A stretch of DNA of 64,000 nucleotides from Desulfovibrio psychrotolerans (GTDB lineage: Bacteria > Desulfobacterota > Desulfovibrionia > Desulfovibrionales > Desulfovibrionaceae). Positions 37,079 through 46,701 of this stretch are shown piece after piece (position 1 is the stretch's first letter; each line of letters opens with the position of its first letter). Under the pieces are notes generated by a model, which searched no databases, had not been told where the DNA came from, and worked only from the letters and a program-made list of their open reading frames with translations. The position numbers were made by a program, and so were the translations under genes. Where the stretch lies: positions 109,303 through 173,302 of the forward strand of contig NZ_BLVP01000008.1 in the NCBI RefSeq assembly GCF_013340305.1, given 5' to 3'.

Positions 37079-38989
37079 CTACTTCTTTACTTCGGTGTAG
37101 TCGGCATCCACCACGTCGTCATCATCCTTGCCGGAGGAGGCAGAGGCGGAAGCGCCTGCGCCTGCAGCACCGGCGTCCGCAGCCTGTGCCTGCTGGGCGT
37201 AGAGCTGCTCAGCCAGCTTGTGGGAGGCCTGCGACAGTTCTTCTGTGGCCTTCTGGATGGCTTCGACGTCTTCGCCTTCCATGGCTGTGCGCAGGGCGAC
37301 CACCTTGGCGTCTATATCTGCCTTGAGCGCGGCATCCAGCTTGTCGCCGAGGTCGCGCACGGATTTTTCCGCCGAATAGATGAGCGTGTCTGCCTGATTG
37401 CGGGCCTCGATGACCTGCTGCTTTTTCTTGTCTTCATCCGCATGGGATTCCGCTTCCTTGACCAGACGCTGGATTTCTTCTTCCGAGAGGCCGGAGGAGG
37501 CGGTGATGCGGATGGACTGTTCCTTGCCGGTGCCCAGATCCTTTGCGGAGACATGCACGATGCCGTTGGCGTCGATGTCAAAGGAGACTTCGATCTGGGG
37601 CATGCCGCGCGGTGCCGGGGGAATGCCGGTAAGCTCGAACCGGCCCAGTGTCATGTTATCTGCCGACATGGGACGTTCGCCCTGCAGCACATGGATGGAC
37701 ACGGAGGGCTGGTTGTCTGCCGCGGTGGTAAAGGTCTGCGACTTCTTGGTGGGAATGGTGGTGTTGCGGTCGATGAGCTTGGTGAACACGCCGCCCAGGG
37801 TTTCGATGCCCAGAGAGAGCGGGGTGACGTCCAGCAGCAGCACGTCCTTTACATCGCCTGCAAGAATACCGCCCTGAATGGCGGCGCCCATGGCCACGAC
37901 TTCGTCGGGGTTTACGGAGCGGTTGGGTTCCTTACCGAAGAATTCTGCCACCTTCTTCTGCACCAGAGGCATGCGGGTCATGCCGCCTACGAGCACGACC
38001 TCGTCAATTTCCGCAGCGGTGAGGCCTGCATCGGCAAGGGCCTTTTTGCAGGGAGCGATGGTGCGCTCCACGAGGCTTTCCACCAGCTTTTCCAGCTTGG
38101 CACGGGAAAGCTTGAGCATAAGGTGCTTGGGGCCGTTCTGGTCTGCAGTGATGAAGGGCAGGTTCACTTCCGCCTCCATGGAGGTGGAGAGGTCCTTCTT
38201 GGCTTTTTCTGCCGCTTCCTTCAGGCGCTGCAGGGCCATGCGGTCCTTGGTGAGGTCTATGCCGTTTTCGCGCTTGAACTCGTCCGCAAGGTAGTTGATG
38301 ACCGCAAGGTCAAAGTCTTCGCCGCCGAGGAAGGTATCGCCGTTAGTGGCGCGCACTTCCACAACGTTATCGCCCACCTCGAGGATGGAAATATCGAAGG
38401 TGCCGCCGCCGAGGTCGAACACGGCGATCTTTTCGTTGGCCTTTTTGTCGAACCCGTAAGCGAGGGACGCAGCCGTGGGCTCGTTGATGATGCGCTTGAC
38501 TTCAAGGCCCGCGATGCGGCCTGCATCTTTGGTGGCCTGACGCTGGGAGTCGTTGAAGTAGGCGGGGACGGTGATGACCGCTTCCGTTACTTCTTCGCCC
38601 AGATAGGCTTCTGCATCGGCCTTGAGCTTACCCAGAATCATGGCGGAAACTTCTGCCGGAGAGTAGCTGCGGCCTTCTATTTCCACATGGGCGTCACCGC
38701 CGTTGCCGGAAACAATCTTGTAGGGGGAGTGCGAAGCCCAGCGGCCCACTTCCGGTGCGCTGAACTGACGGCCCATGAGGCGCTTGATGGCAAAGACCGT
38801 GCGCTCGGGGTTGGTAACGGCCTGACGCTTGGCAATGTCGCCCACCAGACGTTCTTTGTCGGTGAAGCCCACGATGGACGGCGTGGTGCGGCCGCCTTCG
38901 GGGTTGGTGATGCACTTCGGGTCCTTGCCCTCCATGATGTAGACGCAGGAGTTGGTGGTCCCGAGGTCAATACCGATAATCTTACCCAT
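37079..38989 (-). CDS. dnaK: Chaperone DnaK (Hsp70)
   Basis: ATP-driven Hsp70 of 636 aa. It begins [20 protein letters not shown] and shows the phosphate loops ([20 protein letters not shown]) and the linker [16 protein letters not shown]. The substrate domain and lid are of full length, and the tail ends [14 protein letters not shown]. The ATG at 38989 follows AGGAGG. It stands alone: no grpE, dnaJ or hrcA is adjacent. I looked for a CIRCE element upstream and saw none, so control may be by sigma-32 or another regulator. Confidence 0.97.
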   Translation of the reverse strand: MGKIIGIDLGTTNSCVYIMEGKDPKCITNPEGGRTTPSIVGFTDKERLVGDIAKRQAVTNPERTVFAIKRLMGRQFSAPEVGRWASHSPYKIVSGNGGDAHVEIEGRSYSPAEVSAMILGKLKADAEAYLGEEVTEAVITVPAYFNDSQRQATKDAGRIAGLEVKRIINEPTAASLAYGFDKKANEKIAVFDLGGGTFDISILEVGDNVVEVRATNGDTFLGGEDFDLAVINYLADEFKRENGIDLTKDRMALQRLKEAAEKAKKDLSTSMEAEVNLPFITADQNGPKHLMLKLSRAKLEKLVESLVERTIAPCKKALADAGLTAAEIDEVVLVGGMTRMPLVQKKVAEFFGKEPNRSVNPDEVVAMGAAIQGGILAGDVKDVLLLDVTPLSLGIETLGGVFTKLIDRNTTIPTKKSQTFTTAADNQPSVSIHVLQGERPMSADNMTLGRFELTGIPPAPRGMPQIEVSFDIDANGIVHVSAKDLGTGKEQSIRITASSGLSEEEIQRLVKEAESHADEDKKKQQVIEARNQADTLIYSAEKSVRDLGDKLDAALKADIDAKVVALRTAMEGEDVEAIQKATEELSQASHKLAEQLYAQQAQAADAGAAGAGASASASSGKDDDDVVDADYTEVKK

Positions 38990-39230
38990 GTGAAAAATCC
39001 TCCTGAAGGGAATACTCTCAGAAATGGTATGGAAATTCTGCCCGATATGTGGGGGGCAACAGTCGCTGCCCGGTGTCTTTGCGACGTTGTGGGAAAGCTA
39101 AGTTCATTTTTTGGGTGTGCAAGGGGGAGTGGTGAAAATTTTTACACATGACCGGGAAACGCGCGGACAGTCCTTGCACAGAAACGGAGAACGGCGGCAG
39201 AGGCGTGACTTTTTTTGCGCGCGTGGAGCG

Positions 39231-39563
39231 CTAACGGAGGTCATCGCGTAGATCAGCCCATTTCAGGAGTGCATCAAGCACCGGGCAGAGGGCTTGGCCC
39301 CACTCGGTGAGGCCGTATTCGACCTTGGGCGGCAGCTGATGATGGAGGATACGCCGAACAACGCCATCGGCTTCCATCTGGCGAAGCTGCTGGGTCAACA
39401 TCTTCTGTGTGATGGCGGGAATTGCTCTTTCCAGTTCTGAGAAACGCAATAACTTGCCGCCGAATAAGTGGAACATGATCAGCAGTTTCCACTTCCCTTC
39501 GAGAACTTTGAGCGCCTGTTCCACGCCATCGGCAGCGGAGGTGGGGGTCAATTCTTTTTCCAT
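39231..39563 (-). CDS. HxlR-family transcriptional regulator
   Basis: Winged-helix regulator of 110 aa. It shows the HxlR pattern: LEGKWKLLIMFHLFGGKLLR, FSELERAIPAITQKMLTQQL, and the wing VEYGLTEWGQALCPVLDALL. Unlike many HxlR redox sensors it has no Cys in the N-terminal helix. It is divergent from a SnoaL-like protein and an SDR oxidoreductase and most likely represses them through the palindrome next to its start (39569-39587). Base composition is lower in GC than the surrounding genes, as in its two partners. Confidence 0.92.
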   Translation of the reverse strand: MEKELTPTSAADGVEQALKVLEGKWKLLIMFHLFGGKLLRFSELERAIPAITQKMLTQQLRQMEADGVVRRILHHQLPPKVEYGLTEWGQALCPVLDALLKWADLRDDLR

Positions 39564-39568
39564 ACTTT

Positions 39569-39587
39569 AAAGTGAGTACCTTACTTT
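39569..39587. promoter_or_regulatory. Palindromic operator for the HxlR regulator
   Basis: AAAGTGAGTACCTTACTTT is an imperfect palindrome of 19 bases (outer five bases match exactly on both sides). It lies 6 bases upstream of the hxlR start codon, in the intergenic space shared with the divergent operon. Confidence 0.55.
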
Positions 39588-39690
39588 TTAGTGGGTTATT
39601 GCTAAAAATAAAATGTTAGCCTTATCCTCTCAACTTATCAATTCGGATCGCACAGGGTGATTCGATCAGACACGAAGGAGTTTTTTTTAC

Positions 39691-40017
39691 ATGTCTATCA
39701 AACTTCCCAAACCCGTTGACGCCTATTTTGTTGCAGACAGAGGTGATAGCGAAGCGGTTGCCCAATGCTTTGCTGAGGACGCCGTTGTAAAGGACGAAGG
39801 CCACACCTACCAAGGCCTAAGCGCCATTAAGCAGTGGAAAGAGGATGCCTCGCAGCAATACACGTACACGAGCGAGCCTTTTGCGTGCGAAGACAAGGAT
39901 GGCAGGATAATCGTCACCAGCAAGGTGACCGGCAATTTTCCCGGCAGTCCCGTTGACCTTCACTATTCTTTCAGCGTTGAAGGCGACAAGATTGTCTCTC
40001 TGGAAATCACGTTATGA
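39691..40017 (+). CDS. SnoaL-like / NTF2-fold protein
   Basis: Small protein of 108 aa with an NTF2-like cone fold: [40 protein letters not shown], and [15 protein letters not shown] at the end. Members of this family are isomerases, hydrolases or binding proteins, and the substrate cannot be told from sequence. It overlaps the next gene by 4 bases (ATGA), so both are translated together. The gene pair with HxlR control is common in proteobacteria and often relates to reactive carbonyl or quinone handling. Confidence 0.88.
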   Translation: MSIKLPKPVDAYFVADRGDSEAVAQCFAEDAVVKDEGHTYQGLSAIKQWKEDASQQYTYTSEPFACEDKDGRIIVTSKVTGNFPGSPVDLHYSFSVEGDKIVSLEITL

Positions 40018-40796
40018 GCTTTACTCTTGAACTCCATGGCCGCAGAGCGCTTGTTACGGCCGGTACCAAGGGCGTGGGCGCAGCTGTTGTTGAGTCTTTG
40101 CGCAATGCCGGCGTTACGGTCGTGGCCGTGGCGCGGTCGGTTCCCGAAGTCGCCCCAGAAGGCGTTATGTATGTCGCGGCTGATCTGACTTCAGCAAGCG
40201 GATGCCAGGCGGTGGCGGATGCCGTGCTCAGTAGTCTTGGCGGTGTTGATATCATCATCAATGTTCTCGGCGGATCGAAAGCATCGGCTGGCGGCTTCGC
40301 GAGGCTGGATGACGGGGAATGGGAGGCGGAAATCAATTTGAATCTGATGCCTGCTGTGCGCGTTGACCGGGCGTTGCTCCCTTCAATGATCGCACAGGGG
40401 TCAGGTGTTGTCATTCACGTCACGTCCATACAGCACGAATTGCCCCTGCCGGAATCGACGACCGCTTATGCGGCAGCAAAAGCTGCGCTATCGACCTACA
40501 GCAAGAGTTTGTCGAAGGAGGTGACGCCGAAAGGCATTCGTGTGGTGCGTGTCTCTCCGGGTTGGGTTGAGACGGAAGCAGCTGTCCGGCTTGTTGAGCG
40601 GGTAGCAGATCAGGCCGGAACGGATTGCGAGGGAGGGAAGAAGATTATCATGGATTCCCTTGGTGGAATTCCGCTTGGTCGCCCGGCCCGGCCTCAGGAA
40701 GTGGCTGATTTGATCACATTCCTCGTCTCGCCGCGCGCAGGATCGATCACGGGCACCGAGTACGTCATAGACGGCGGGACCGTGCCCACGGCGTGA
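40014..40796 (+). CDS. Short-chain dehydrogenase/reductase (SDR)
   Basis: Classical SDR of 260 aa. The cofactor loop is [16 protein letters not shown], the catalytic Tyr and Lys are in [18 protein letters not shown], and the catalytic Ser is in [16 protein letters not shown]. The C-terminus is typical: [18 protein letters not shown]. It uses NAD(P)H to reduce or oxidise an unknown carbonyl substrate. Lower GC and a gene order unlike the region around it suggest transfer of the whole HxlR-SnoaL-SDR module. Confidence 0.93.
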   Translation: MSFTLELHGRRALVTAGTKGVGAAVVESLRNAGVTVVAVARSVPEVAPEGVMYVAADLTSASGCQAVADAVLSSLGGVDIIINVLGGSKASAGGFARLDDGEWEAEINLNLMPAVRVDRALLPSMIAQGSGVVIHVTSIQHELPLPESTTAYAAAKAALSTYSKSLSKEVTPKGIRVVRVSPGWVETEAAVRLVERVADQAGTDCEGGKKIIMDSLGGIPLGRPARPQEVADLITFLVSPRAGSITGTEYVIDGGTVPTA

Positions 40797-41362
40797 GCCG
40801 GATGGGACGGCGGGCACCGTGCTCGCAGACTGCGCGTTCCGAATGTGGAGTTACCTTGCTTGCATGAATAACATGTGCGCAAAATCATAGGCGAACGGCT
40901 TGGTCATGAGGTTTTTGGAAACGCCAACGCGCTAAAATTGCAAGCAAAGATGGATTATATGCAGACGGGCGTGCCCATAACCATCCTTGCCATGCAGGTG
41001 TGCGTGTTTCCGTTTCCCCTGCTTTGGTCTGAGTAAGACATGGCCCTTGCTGTCGGTCTCTGGCCGGGGTAAGTGTGTATGTACAGAGTGTCTATGGGCT
41101 GTGCGGCTCAGTACGCGCCGGGTTTTGTGGCCCTGCGGCACAGCTGCCGGCAACCCGGCAGGCAGGCTGCCGTGCATTTTGCCGAATAGTTTGCCGAACG
41201 GTTTGCCGGACACATCGCCTACGCTCCGCAGTCATCTCATATCGGGGCGGAACATGAGGCACGTTTGACAGCTTGTAAAGAATGCTGACATGTTGAATAC
41301 ATCTTTCCGGAACAGGCGGCGGTATGGTTCAATGATTCAGCCATATCCGCCCGGCCTGTGCA
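40797..41362. other. Intergenic region with decayed coding and a 12-bp repeat
   Basis: About 560 bases without a clear gene. A 53-codon frame (40875-41036) has coding-like composition but no ribosome site. Three 12-bp units of the type GTTTGCCGAACG lie around 41176-41212. The space ends at a sigma-54 promoter. Confidence 0.5.
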
Positions 41363-41378
41363 TGGCACGGAAATTGAT
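41363..41378 (+). promoter_or_regulatory. Sigma-54 promoter of the receiver - PEP-synthase-like operon
   Basis: TGGCACGGAAATTGAT: perfect -24 box, correct spacing, -12 box TTGA in place of TTGC. The predicted start is about 120 bases before the receiver ATG at 41508. A small hairpin (ACCGGG CAA CCCGGT, 41464-41478) lies in the leader just before the ribosome site. Confidence 0.65.
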
Positions 41379-41507
41379 GCTCTATCCGGAATATCCCGTG
41401 GGCCGTTTCGAGAAACGTGCGGGAAGCGTTTCCTGAAGCGGACATAGGCGCGCCGCAGCCTGAACCGGGCAACCCGGTCAGGGCGGGGGGCACAAACAGG
41501 AGGGACT

Positions 41508-41915
41508 ATGCCGCAGTTGAAAGTCTTGCTTGTGGACGATGAACCCGATTTTCTTGAATTCATGAGCAAACGCCTGACCCGGCGGGGGCTGGAAGTAGCC
41601 ACCGCAGGCAGCGGTGAAGACGCGCTTCAAAAAGTCCGGTCCGGAGCCTTTGACGTGGTGGTGCTGGATGTGAAGATGCCCGGCATGGGCGGGCTGGAAT
41701 GCCTGCGCCGCATCAAGGAGCACAATCCGGACATTCAGGCGGTTATGCTCACAGGCCACGCGGATCTGTCGGATTCCTCGCAGGGGTTTGCTCTCGGCGT
41801 CTTTGAATATCTCATCAAGCCCGTTCTTCTGGACGACCTGCTGGAGGCCATTGTCAACGCCTGTTCGTGCAGTCGTGTCAGGCGCGGTGGTGGAAAATGT
41901 AATCTACCCGAGTAG
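41508..41915 (+). CDS. Receiver-only response regulator (island copy 1)
   Basis: CheY-like receiver of 135 aa. The acidic pair is in VLLVDDEPDF, the phospho-Asp in VVVLDVKMPGMGG, the Thr in VMLTGHAD and the Lys in FEYLIKPVLL. The C-terminus is a short basic, Cys-containing tail and there is no output domain. ATG follows AGGAGGGACT. It is first in an operon with a PEP-synthase-like protein and a Cache histidine kinase. It most likely takes phosphate from that kinase and acts by contact, perhaps on the PEP-synthase-like protein. Confidence 0.93.
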   Translation: MPQLKVLLVDDEPDFLEFMSKRLTRRGLEVATAGSGEDALQKVRSGAFDVVVLDVKMPGMGGLECLRRIKEHNPDIQAVMLTGHADLSDSSQGFALGVFEYLIKPVLLDDLLEAIVNACSCSRVRRGGGKCNLPE

Positions 41916-41924
41916 GAGGGCCGC

Positions 41925-44591
41925 ATGGACCGTCCCAACATCCTCAGCAGGCTGTTTGCCCTTATCGGGCGCAGGCAGGCGGACCCGGTGGACAAGGAGC
42001 GTATGCGGGAGATGCATCGCGCGCGGTGCAACGATTTTCGTCTGCTCATCCGGGCTAACAACAGGGCGCTGGAAGGCATGTCGGAAATTGAGGAAGCCCT
42101 GCGCGGTACCGTGCCTTTCGGTATGTCTTTTGTGCGCGGCAAGGCGGTGCTGGTGGCGTCTGCCGTGCACCAGATGATCTTGCGTATAAACGCCTTGTCA
42201 GACAATCGCTATGCCGCGCTGGAAGAACAGTTCTCCCGCATTAACCAGACCATTGGCGAGATTGTGGAGCCAAGGCGGGAGGCGGGCAGGGGGCAGCCTG
42301 TGGTCCCGCTGGAAGCCGTGGGAAGGGAGCATGCCGATGAGGCGGGGCCCAAGGTGGTGAACCTGTGCCTTGCCAGCCGTAACGCCGGGCTGGGCATGCC
42401 GGAAGGATTTGTGGTGACGGCCAGCGCCTACCGCATGTTTATGGATCATGCCGGGCTGCGTGATGAAATTCACCGCCAGATGCAGATGGCGGATATAGGC
42501 GACCTGGAAGGGCTGGCGGCCCTGAGCCACACCTTGCAGCAGCAGATTGTGCAGGCCCCTCTGCCCCCGGCTCTGGAAGAGGCCATGCTGCGCGCGCGCG
42601 ATGCCTTGCACGCCAACGGAAAAGGGCCGTATCTTCTGGCCGTGCGCAGCAGCGCGCTGGGGGAAGATTTGCCCGGAGCTTCTGCGGCCGGCCAGTACCG
42701 CTCCTTGCTTAATGTGGAACCGGACGACCTGTTTGCCGCGTACCGACAGGTAGTGGCGGGAAAATACGATGTTCCGGCCATCGCCTACCGTTTCAACCGG
42801 GGTATCCGGGACGATGATGTGGACATGTGCGTGTGCTGCATGGTCATGGTGGATGCGGTGGCGGGCGGGGTGGCCTACAGCCGCGACCCCGTGCACCTGC
42901 ATATGCCGCGAATTCTCATAAACGCGGTGGACGGCCCGCCGGTTGCGGTGGTGGACGGCAGCAGGCGGCCCGACCTGTACATGGTGGAGGGAGTGCCCCT
43001 TCCGATGCAGAACGGAGCGGGCAGCGGACCTGAGGAGATATCTGCCGGTAAAGCGCCCGTTGAGAAGCCACCGGCACAGGATTCGCCCCCGAAGCTGACC
43101 AAGGTTCCCGCCGAGCAGGGGGTTCCCCTGCTTACGGGCGATATTCTTTCTGATGCTCTCATCTTCCGGCTGGCGGAGCATGTGGCCAGACTGGATGTGT
43201 ATTTCGGCGGGCCGCAGGACGTGGAATGGGCGGTGGACCGCGCCGGGGAGATTATTCTTCTGCAATGCAGGCCGTTGCATCAGACGGCGGACCGCGAACG
43301 GACGCAGACCCCGGTGCCGGAAGGCATGCCCGCCCCCCTGCTGGAAGGCGGCGTTACCGCTGCGCCGGGTGTGGCGCACGGCCCGTTGCATATTCTGCGA
43401 AACAGTGAAGATGCCTACGCCTGTCCACGGGGTGCCATAGCCGTGGTTGTGCAGTCGCTGCCCCGCTGGGCCCCCGTTATGGGGCGCATAGCGGGGCTTG
43501 TTGCTGAACAGGGCAGCACGACCGGGCATCTGGCCAGCGTTGCACGCGAGTTTGGCATTCCGGCGCTTTTCGGCATTCCGGGAGCTGTGGATGCGCTGGA
43601 CGGCGCAGAATCCGCCACTCTGGATGCCGATGCTCTGCGTGTCTACGCGGGACGGGTGGAGGAACTGCTGGCAGACAGGCCGGAACCGCGCAACCTGATG
43701 CTGGGCAGTCCTGTGCATGCCACACTCTCCAAGGTGGCGGAACACATTGTGCCGTTGCGGTTGCTGGACCCCACATCGGCCGAATTCAGCCCGGAACACT
43801 GCCGGACATTCCATGATATCACCCGGTTTTGCCATGAGAAGGCCGTGGAGGAACTCTTCAGGCCCGATGAACGGTTCCCCCGCGAGGCGGCGAGCCGTCA
43901 GCTCTATTTCAAACGCCCCATGCAGTACAGGGTGGTGGATCTGGATGATGGCGTGGCCGAAGACGCGGATGAACGGTTTGTGCAGCTTAAGGATGTTCGT
44001 TCCATCCCCATGCTTGCCCTGTGGGAGGGCATGACCGCCGTGCCGCTGGACGCCCCGGTGCCCATGGATACGCGGGGATTCATGTCCGTGCTCATTGAGG
44101 CTTCTGCCAATCCGGAACTGGACCCGGCAACGCATTCCGGTTTTACCCAGCAGAATTATTTCATGATATCTTCCACGTTCTGCAACCTGCAGGCGCGGTT
44201 CGGGTTCCATTTCAGCACGGTGGAGGCGCAGATAACCGACAACCCGGATGAAAACTACGCCACCATACGATTCAAGGGCGGCGCGGCGGACCTGGACCGC
44301 AGGCTGCGCCGGGTGCGGCTTATCGCTGAGCTTCTTGAAGCGCGCGGGTTCCGGTCTGAGGTGTTTGAGGACGCCCTGTTTGCGCGCATGGAGGGGTTGG
44401 ATGCCGCAGATACGGAAATCGGGTTCGGCGTTCTGGGCTTCATTATCATGCACAGCCGCCAGCTGGACATGGTGCTCGCCAATAACGCGCGTCTGGCAGA
44501 ATGGAAGGCCCGGCTCGAACAGGGGATGGATACGGCGGTGCAGGCTGTTGAACGTCGGCGGGCAGACGGCTGGAAGGTGGAAGAGGCATGA
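41925..44591 (+). CDS. PEP-synthase-like phosphotransfer protein, paralogue 1
   Basis: Protein of 888 aa. Residues 1-125 are helical and shared with two paralogues. The ATP-grasp domain (about 130-490) shows AVRSSALGEDLPGA, VVDAVAGG-type and DVEWAVDRAGEIILLQCRPL. The phospho-histidine domain has TGHLASVAREFGIPALF with His535. The usual C-terminal PEP/pyruvate TIM barrel is missing. Instead there is a 300-residue domain with FHDITRFCHEKAVEELF, QQNYFMISSTFCNLQARFG and IRFKGGAADLDRRLRR, seen also in the paralogues. The WGLG motif of the family is absent and replaced by DGPPVAVVDGS, so nucleotide use may be altered. It could move phosphate from ATP to His and then to an unknown acceptor. It is 9 bases after a receiver gene and overlaps a kinase gene by 4 bases. 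Confidence 0.85.
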   Translation: MDRPNILSRLFALIGRRQADPVDKERMREMHRARCNDFRLLIRANNRALEGMSEIEEALRGTVPFGMSFVRGKAVLVASAVHQMILRINALSDNRYAALEEQFSRINQTIGEIVEPRREAGRGQPVVPLEAVGREHADEAGPKVVNLCLASRNAGLGMPEGFVVTASAYRMFMDHAGLRDEIHRQMQMADIGDLEGLAALSHTLQQQIVQAPLPPALEEAMLRARDALHANGKGPYLLAVRSSALGEDLPGASAAGQYRSLLNVEPDDLFAAYRQVVAGKYDVPAIAYRFNRGIRDDDVDMCVCCMVMVDAVAGGVAYSRDPVHLHMPRILINAVDGPPVAVVDGSRRPDLYMVEGVPLPMQNGAGSGPEEISAGKAPVEKPPAQDSPPKLTKVPAEQGVPLLTGDILSDALIFRLAEHVARLDVYFGGPQDVEWAVDRAGEIILLQCRPLHQTADRERTQTPVPEGMPAPLLEGGVTAAPGVAHGPLHILRNSEDAYACPRGAIAVVVQSLPRWAPVMGRIAGLVAEQGSTTGHLASVAREFGIPALFGIPGAVDALDGAESATLDADALRVYAGRVEELLADRPEPRNLMLGSPVHATLSKVAEHIVPLRLLDPTSAEFSPEHCRTFHDITRFCHEKAVEELFRPDERFPREAASRQLYFKRPMQYRVVDLDDGVAEDADERFVQLKDVRSIPMLALWEGMTAVPLDAPVPMDTRGFMSVLIEASANPELDPATHSGFTQQNYFMISSTFCNLQARFGFHFSTVEAQITDNPDENYATIRFKGGAADLDRRLRRVRLIAELLEARGFRSEVFEDALFARMEGLDAADTEIGFGVLGFIIMHSRQLDMVLANNARLAEWKARLEQGMDTAVQAVERRRADGWKVEEA

Positions 44592-46237
44592 CAGACAATA
44601 AATATTCCCGGCTTCTCGGCCGTATCGTCTTCATTTCGCTGGGGTTTTCTCTCATTCCGCTCATCACCCTCAGCGCGTTCATGTATCATCAGTTCACGGC
44701 CACGTATAATGCCAAGGTTGCAAGCAACCTGCGCACCATGGTTGAGAACAAGCGCATGTCTGTGGATCTTTTTCTGGATGAAAAGATTTTCTCCCTGCAT
44801 GCGCTTGCCCGGTTGCACGAGTATGAGGCCATAACCTCGCCGGGGTACCTGAAACGGGTGTTCCGCGAAATATCATCGCACCGCACCCCCTCTTTTGTGG
44901 ATCTGGGGGTCATAGACGGCAACGGCAAACATGTTGCCTATGAAGGGCCCTACCGGCTGGAAGAAGCCGACTACAGCGATGCTGACTGGTTTCAGGAAGT
45001 GCTTATGCGGGGCGTGCATGTGAGCGATGTGTTCATGGGGCTGCGCCGGTTTCCGCATTTCGTCATAGCCATCCGGCGCGATGAAGGGGAGCGCACATGG
45101 ATTCTGCGCGCTACGGTGGATCTTAACCTCTTCAACTCCCTTGTGCAGAGTGTGCAGGTGGGAGAACGCGGCGACGCCTTTCTGATGAACGGCAACGGAG
45201 AGCTGCAGACCGCTTCCCGCTTCAACGGCGGTCCGCTTGCGCGGGCACCTATAGAACCGGTGGAACGCTTCCGGGGCGTGCGGACGCGTGATGCGGCCAT
45301 GCACGGGCGTGCCTATCTGGCGGGCATGGCGTGGCTGGAAAAGGCCCCTTGGGTGCTGGTTATTTCCGAAGATCTGGCAGAAGGCATGTCTCCGCTGCTC
45401 AGTACCCAGACGGATGTGCTGCTGATTACGGGGTTTGGCGTCATATTTATTGTGCTGGGCACCATTCTTACCAGCCGCACGGTGGTGGAGCGCATACGCA
45501 AGGCTGATCTGGACTCTGCCCGGCTGGATGCCTCGCTGCTGCACCAGAGCAAAATGGCGGCACTGGGCAAGATGGCTGCCGGGGTGGCGCATGAGCTGAA
45601 CAATCCGCTCACGCTTATCAGGGAGGCGGCTGGCTGGCTGCGCGACCTCATGGACCCGGACGAGAAGGAGCCTCTGGACCGTAAAGAGGGATGTGAGGTG
45701 CTGGACCGCATCGATTCCTACATTGAACGGGCGCGGGGTATTACACACCGCATGCTCAGCTTCGGACGGCGTATGGACCCGGTGCGGGAGCACGTGAACC
45801 TGAATCAGCTTGTCGGGGAAACGGTGGCTTTTCTGGAAAATGAGGCCATGCACCGCAGCATAACCATAGAGAAGGAGTACGACCCCGCCCTGCCCACGGT
45901 AAGTACAGACCCGTCCCAGATGCAGCAGGTGTTCCTTAATCTCATAGATAACGCCATAGACGCCGTGGGTGAAGACGGCGTCATAACCGTGCGCACATCG
46001 GTGTATGGAGATGGCAAATTTGCACGGGTTGAGGTGGTGGATACCGGGCCGGGTATCCCGCAGCATGTTCTGGATAAGGTGTTCGATCCCTTCTTCACCA
46101 CCAAGAGCGTGGGCGAAGGAACTGGTCTGGGGTTGGCCATTTCTTTCGGCATTGTAGAGAACATGGGCGGACACCTGCTGGTGGACAGCGAGGTAGGCAA
46201 GGGAACAACCTTCTCGGTTCTGCTGCCTCTGGGGTAG
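44588..46237 (+). CDS. Cache-domain sensor histidine kinase (island copy 1)
   Basis: Membrane kinase of 549 aa. Two membrane helices (about 12-34 and 280-300) flank a double-Cache periplasmic sensor (VDLGVIDGNGKHVAYEGPYR, VHVSDVFMGLRRFPHFVIAI). The cytoplasmic part has HisKA (GVAHELNNPLTLIREA, His about 334) and HATPase motifs (NLIDNAIDA, DTGPGIP, GEGTGLGLAI). There is no HAMP of clear form. It overlaps the previous gene (ATGA) and is 41 bases before a second receiver gene. It is similar in layout and sequence to the kinase at 59608. The ligand may be an organic acid or sulfonate; this is inference. Confidence 0.93.
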   Translation: MTDNKYSRLLGRIVFISLGFSLIPLITLSAFMYHQFTATYNAKVASNLRTMVENKRMSVDLFLDEKIFSLHALARLHEYEAITSPGYLKRVFREISSHRTPSFVDLGVIDGNGKHVAYEGPYRLEEADYSDADWFQEVLMRGVHVSDVFMGLRRFPHFVIAIRRDEGERTWILRATVDLNLFNSLVQSVQVGERGDAFLMNGNGELQTASRFNGGPLARAPIEPVERFRGVRTRDAAMHGRAYLAGMAWLEKAPWVLVISEDLAEGMSPLLSTQTDVLLITGFGVIFIVLGTILTSRTVVERIRKADLDSARLDASLLHQSKMAALGKMAAGVAHELNNPLTLIREAAGWLRDLMDPDEKEPLDRKEGCEVLDRIDSYIERARGITHRMLSFGRRMDPVREHVNLNQLVGETVAFLENEAMHRSITIEKEYDPALPTVSTDPSQMQQVFLNLIDNAIDAVGEDGVITVRTSVYGDGKFARVEVVDTGPGIPQHVLDKVFDPFFTTKSVGEGTGLGLAISFGIVENMGGHLLVDSEVGKGTTFSVLLPLG

Positions 46238-46278
46238 GTGGCGTACTGTGCGCGGGAGTATCACACAGGAGTGCTGTA

Positions 46279-46701
46279 ATGGAAGATGACAAAAAAATGG
46301 TGGTGCTGGTTGTGGACGACGAGGACGATTTTCGGTTGTTCTTCGCAAGGCGGTTTTCCCGGCGCGGCATGAAGGTGCTGGATGCTTCCGGCGGCGTGAT
46401 GGCTCTGGAGAAGCTGCGGGAAAATCCGGTGGATGTGGTGCTGCTGGATCTGAAAATGCCGGGTATGGACGGCATGGAAACGCTCATTGAAGTGAAACGG
46501 CAGTTTCCCACGGTGGAGGTTATTCTGCTAACGGGGCACGGGTCCACCGATTCCGGCGTGCAGAGCCTGAAATACGGAGCCTATGACTATACCATGAAAC
46601 CTTATGACATAGACGAACTGGAAAAAAAGATACGCAGCGCCTTTGAACGGCGTTCTCTGCATCTGGAGCGTCTGCGGGGCGAGGCGTGCAATGGAAGCTG
46701 A
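46279..46701 (+). CDS. Receiver-only response regulator (island copy 2)
   Basis: Receiver of 140 aa. Active-site residues are in VLVVDDEDDF, VVLLDLKMPGMDG, ILLTGHGS and YDYTMKPYD. A short charged helix follows and no output domain. Its 3' end overlaps the next kinase gene by 16 bases, so the two are translationally coupled. ATG 46279 follows AGGAG. Confidence 0.92.
   Translation: MEDDKKMVVLVVDDEDDFRLFFARRFSRRGMKVLDASGGVMALEKLRENPVDVVLLDLKMPGMDGMETLIEVKRQFPTVEVILLTGHGSTDSGVQSLKYGAYDYTMKPYDIDELEKKIRSAFERRSLHLERLRGEACNGS

Noticed and set aside
37055..39151. 698-codon plus-strand frame opposite dnaK
   Set aside because: Long shadow frames opposite dnaK are well known in GC-rich genomes; the minus strand is unmistakable DnaK.
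38990..39200. CIRCE element upstream of dnaK
   Set aside because: I looked for the TTAGCACTC inverted repeat and did not find it on either strand.
42198..44453. 751-codon minus-strand frame inside PEP-synthase-like paralogue 1
   Set aside because: His/Arg/Gly-rich shadow of a gene with conserved motifs; no ribosome site.
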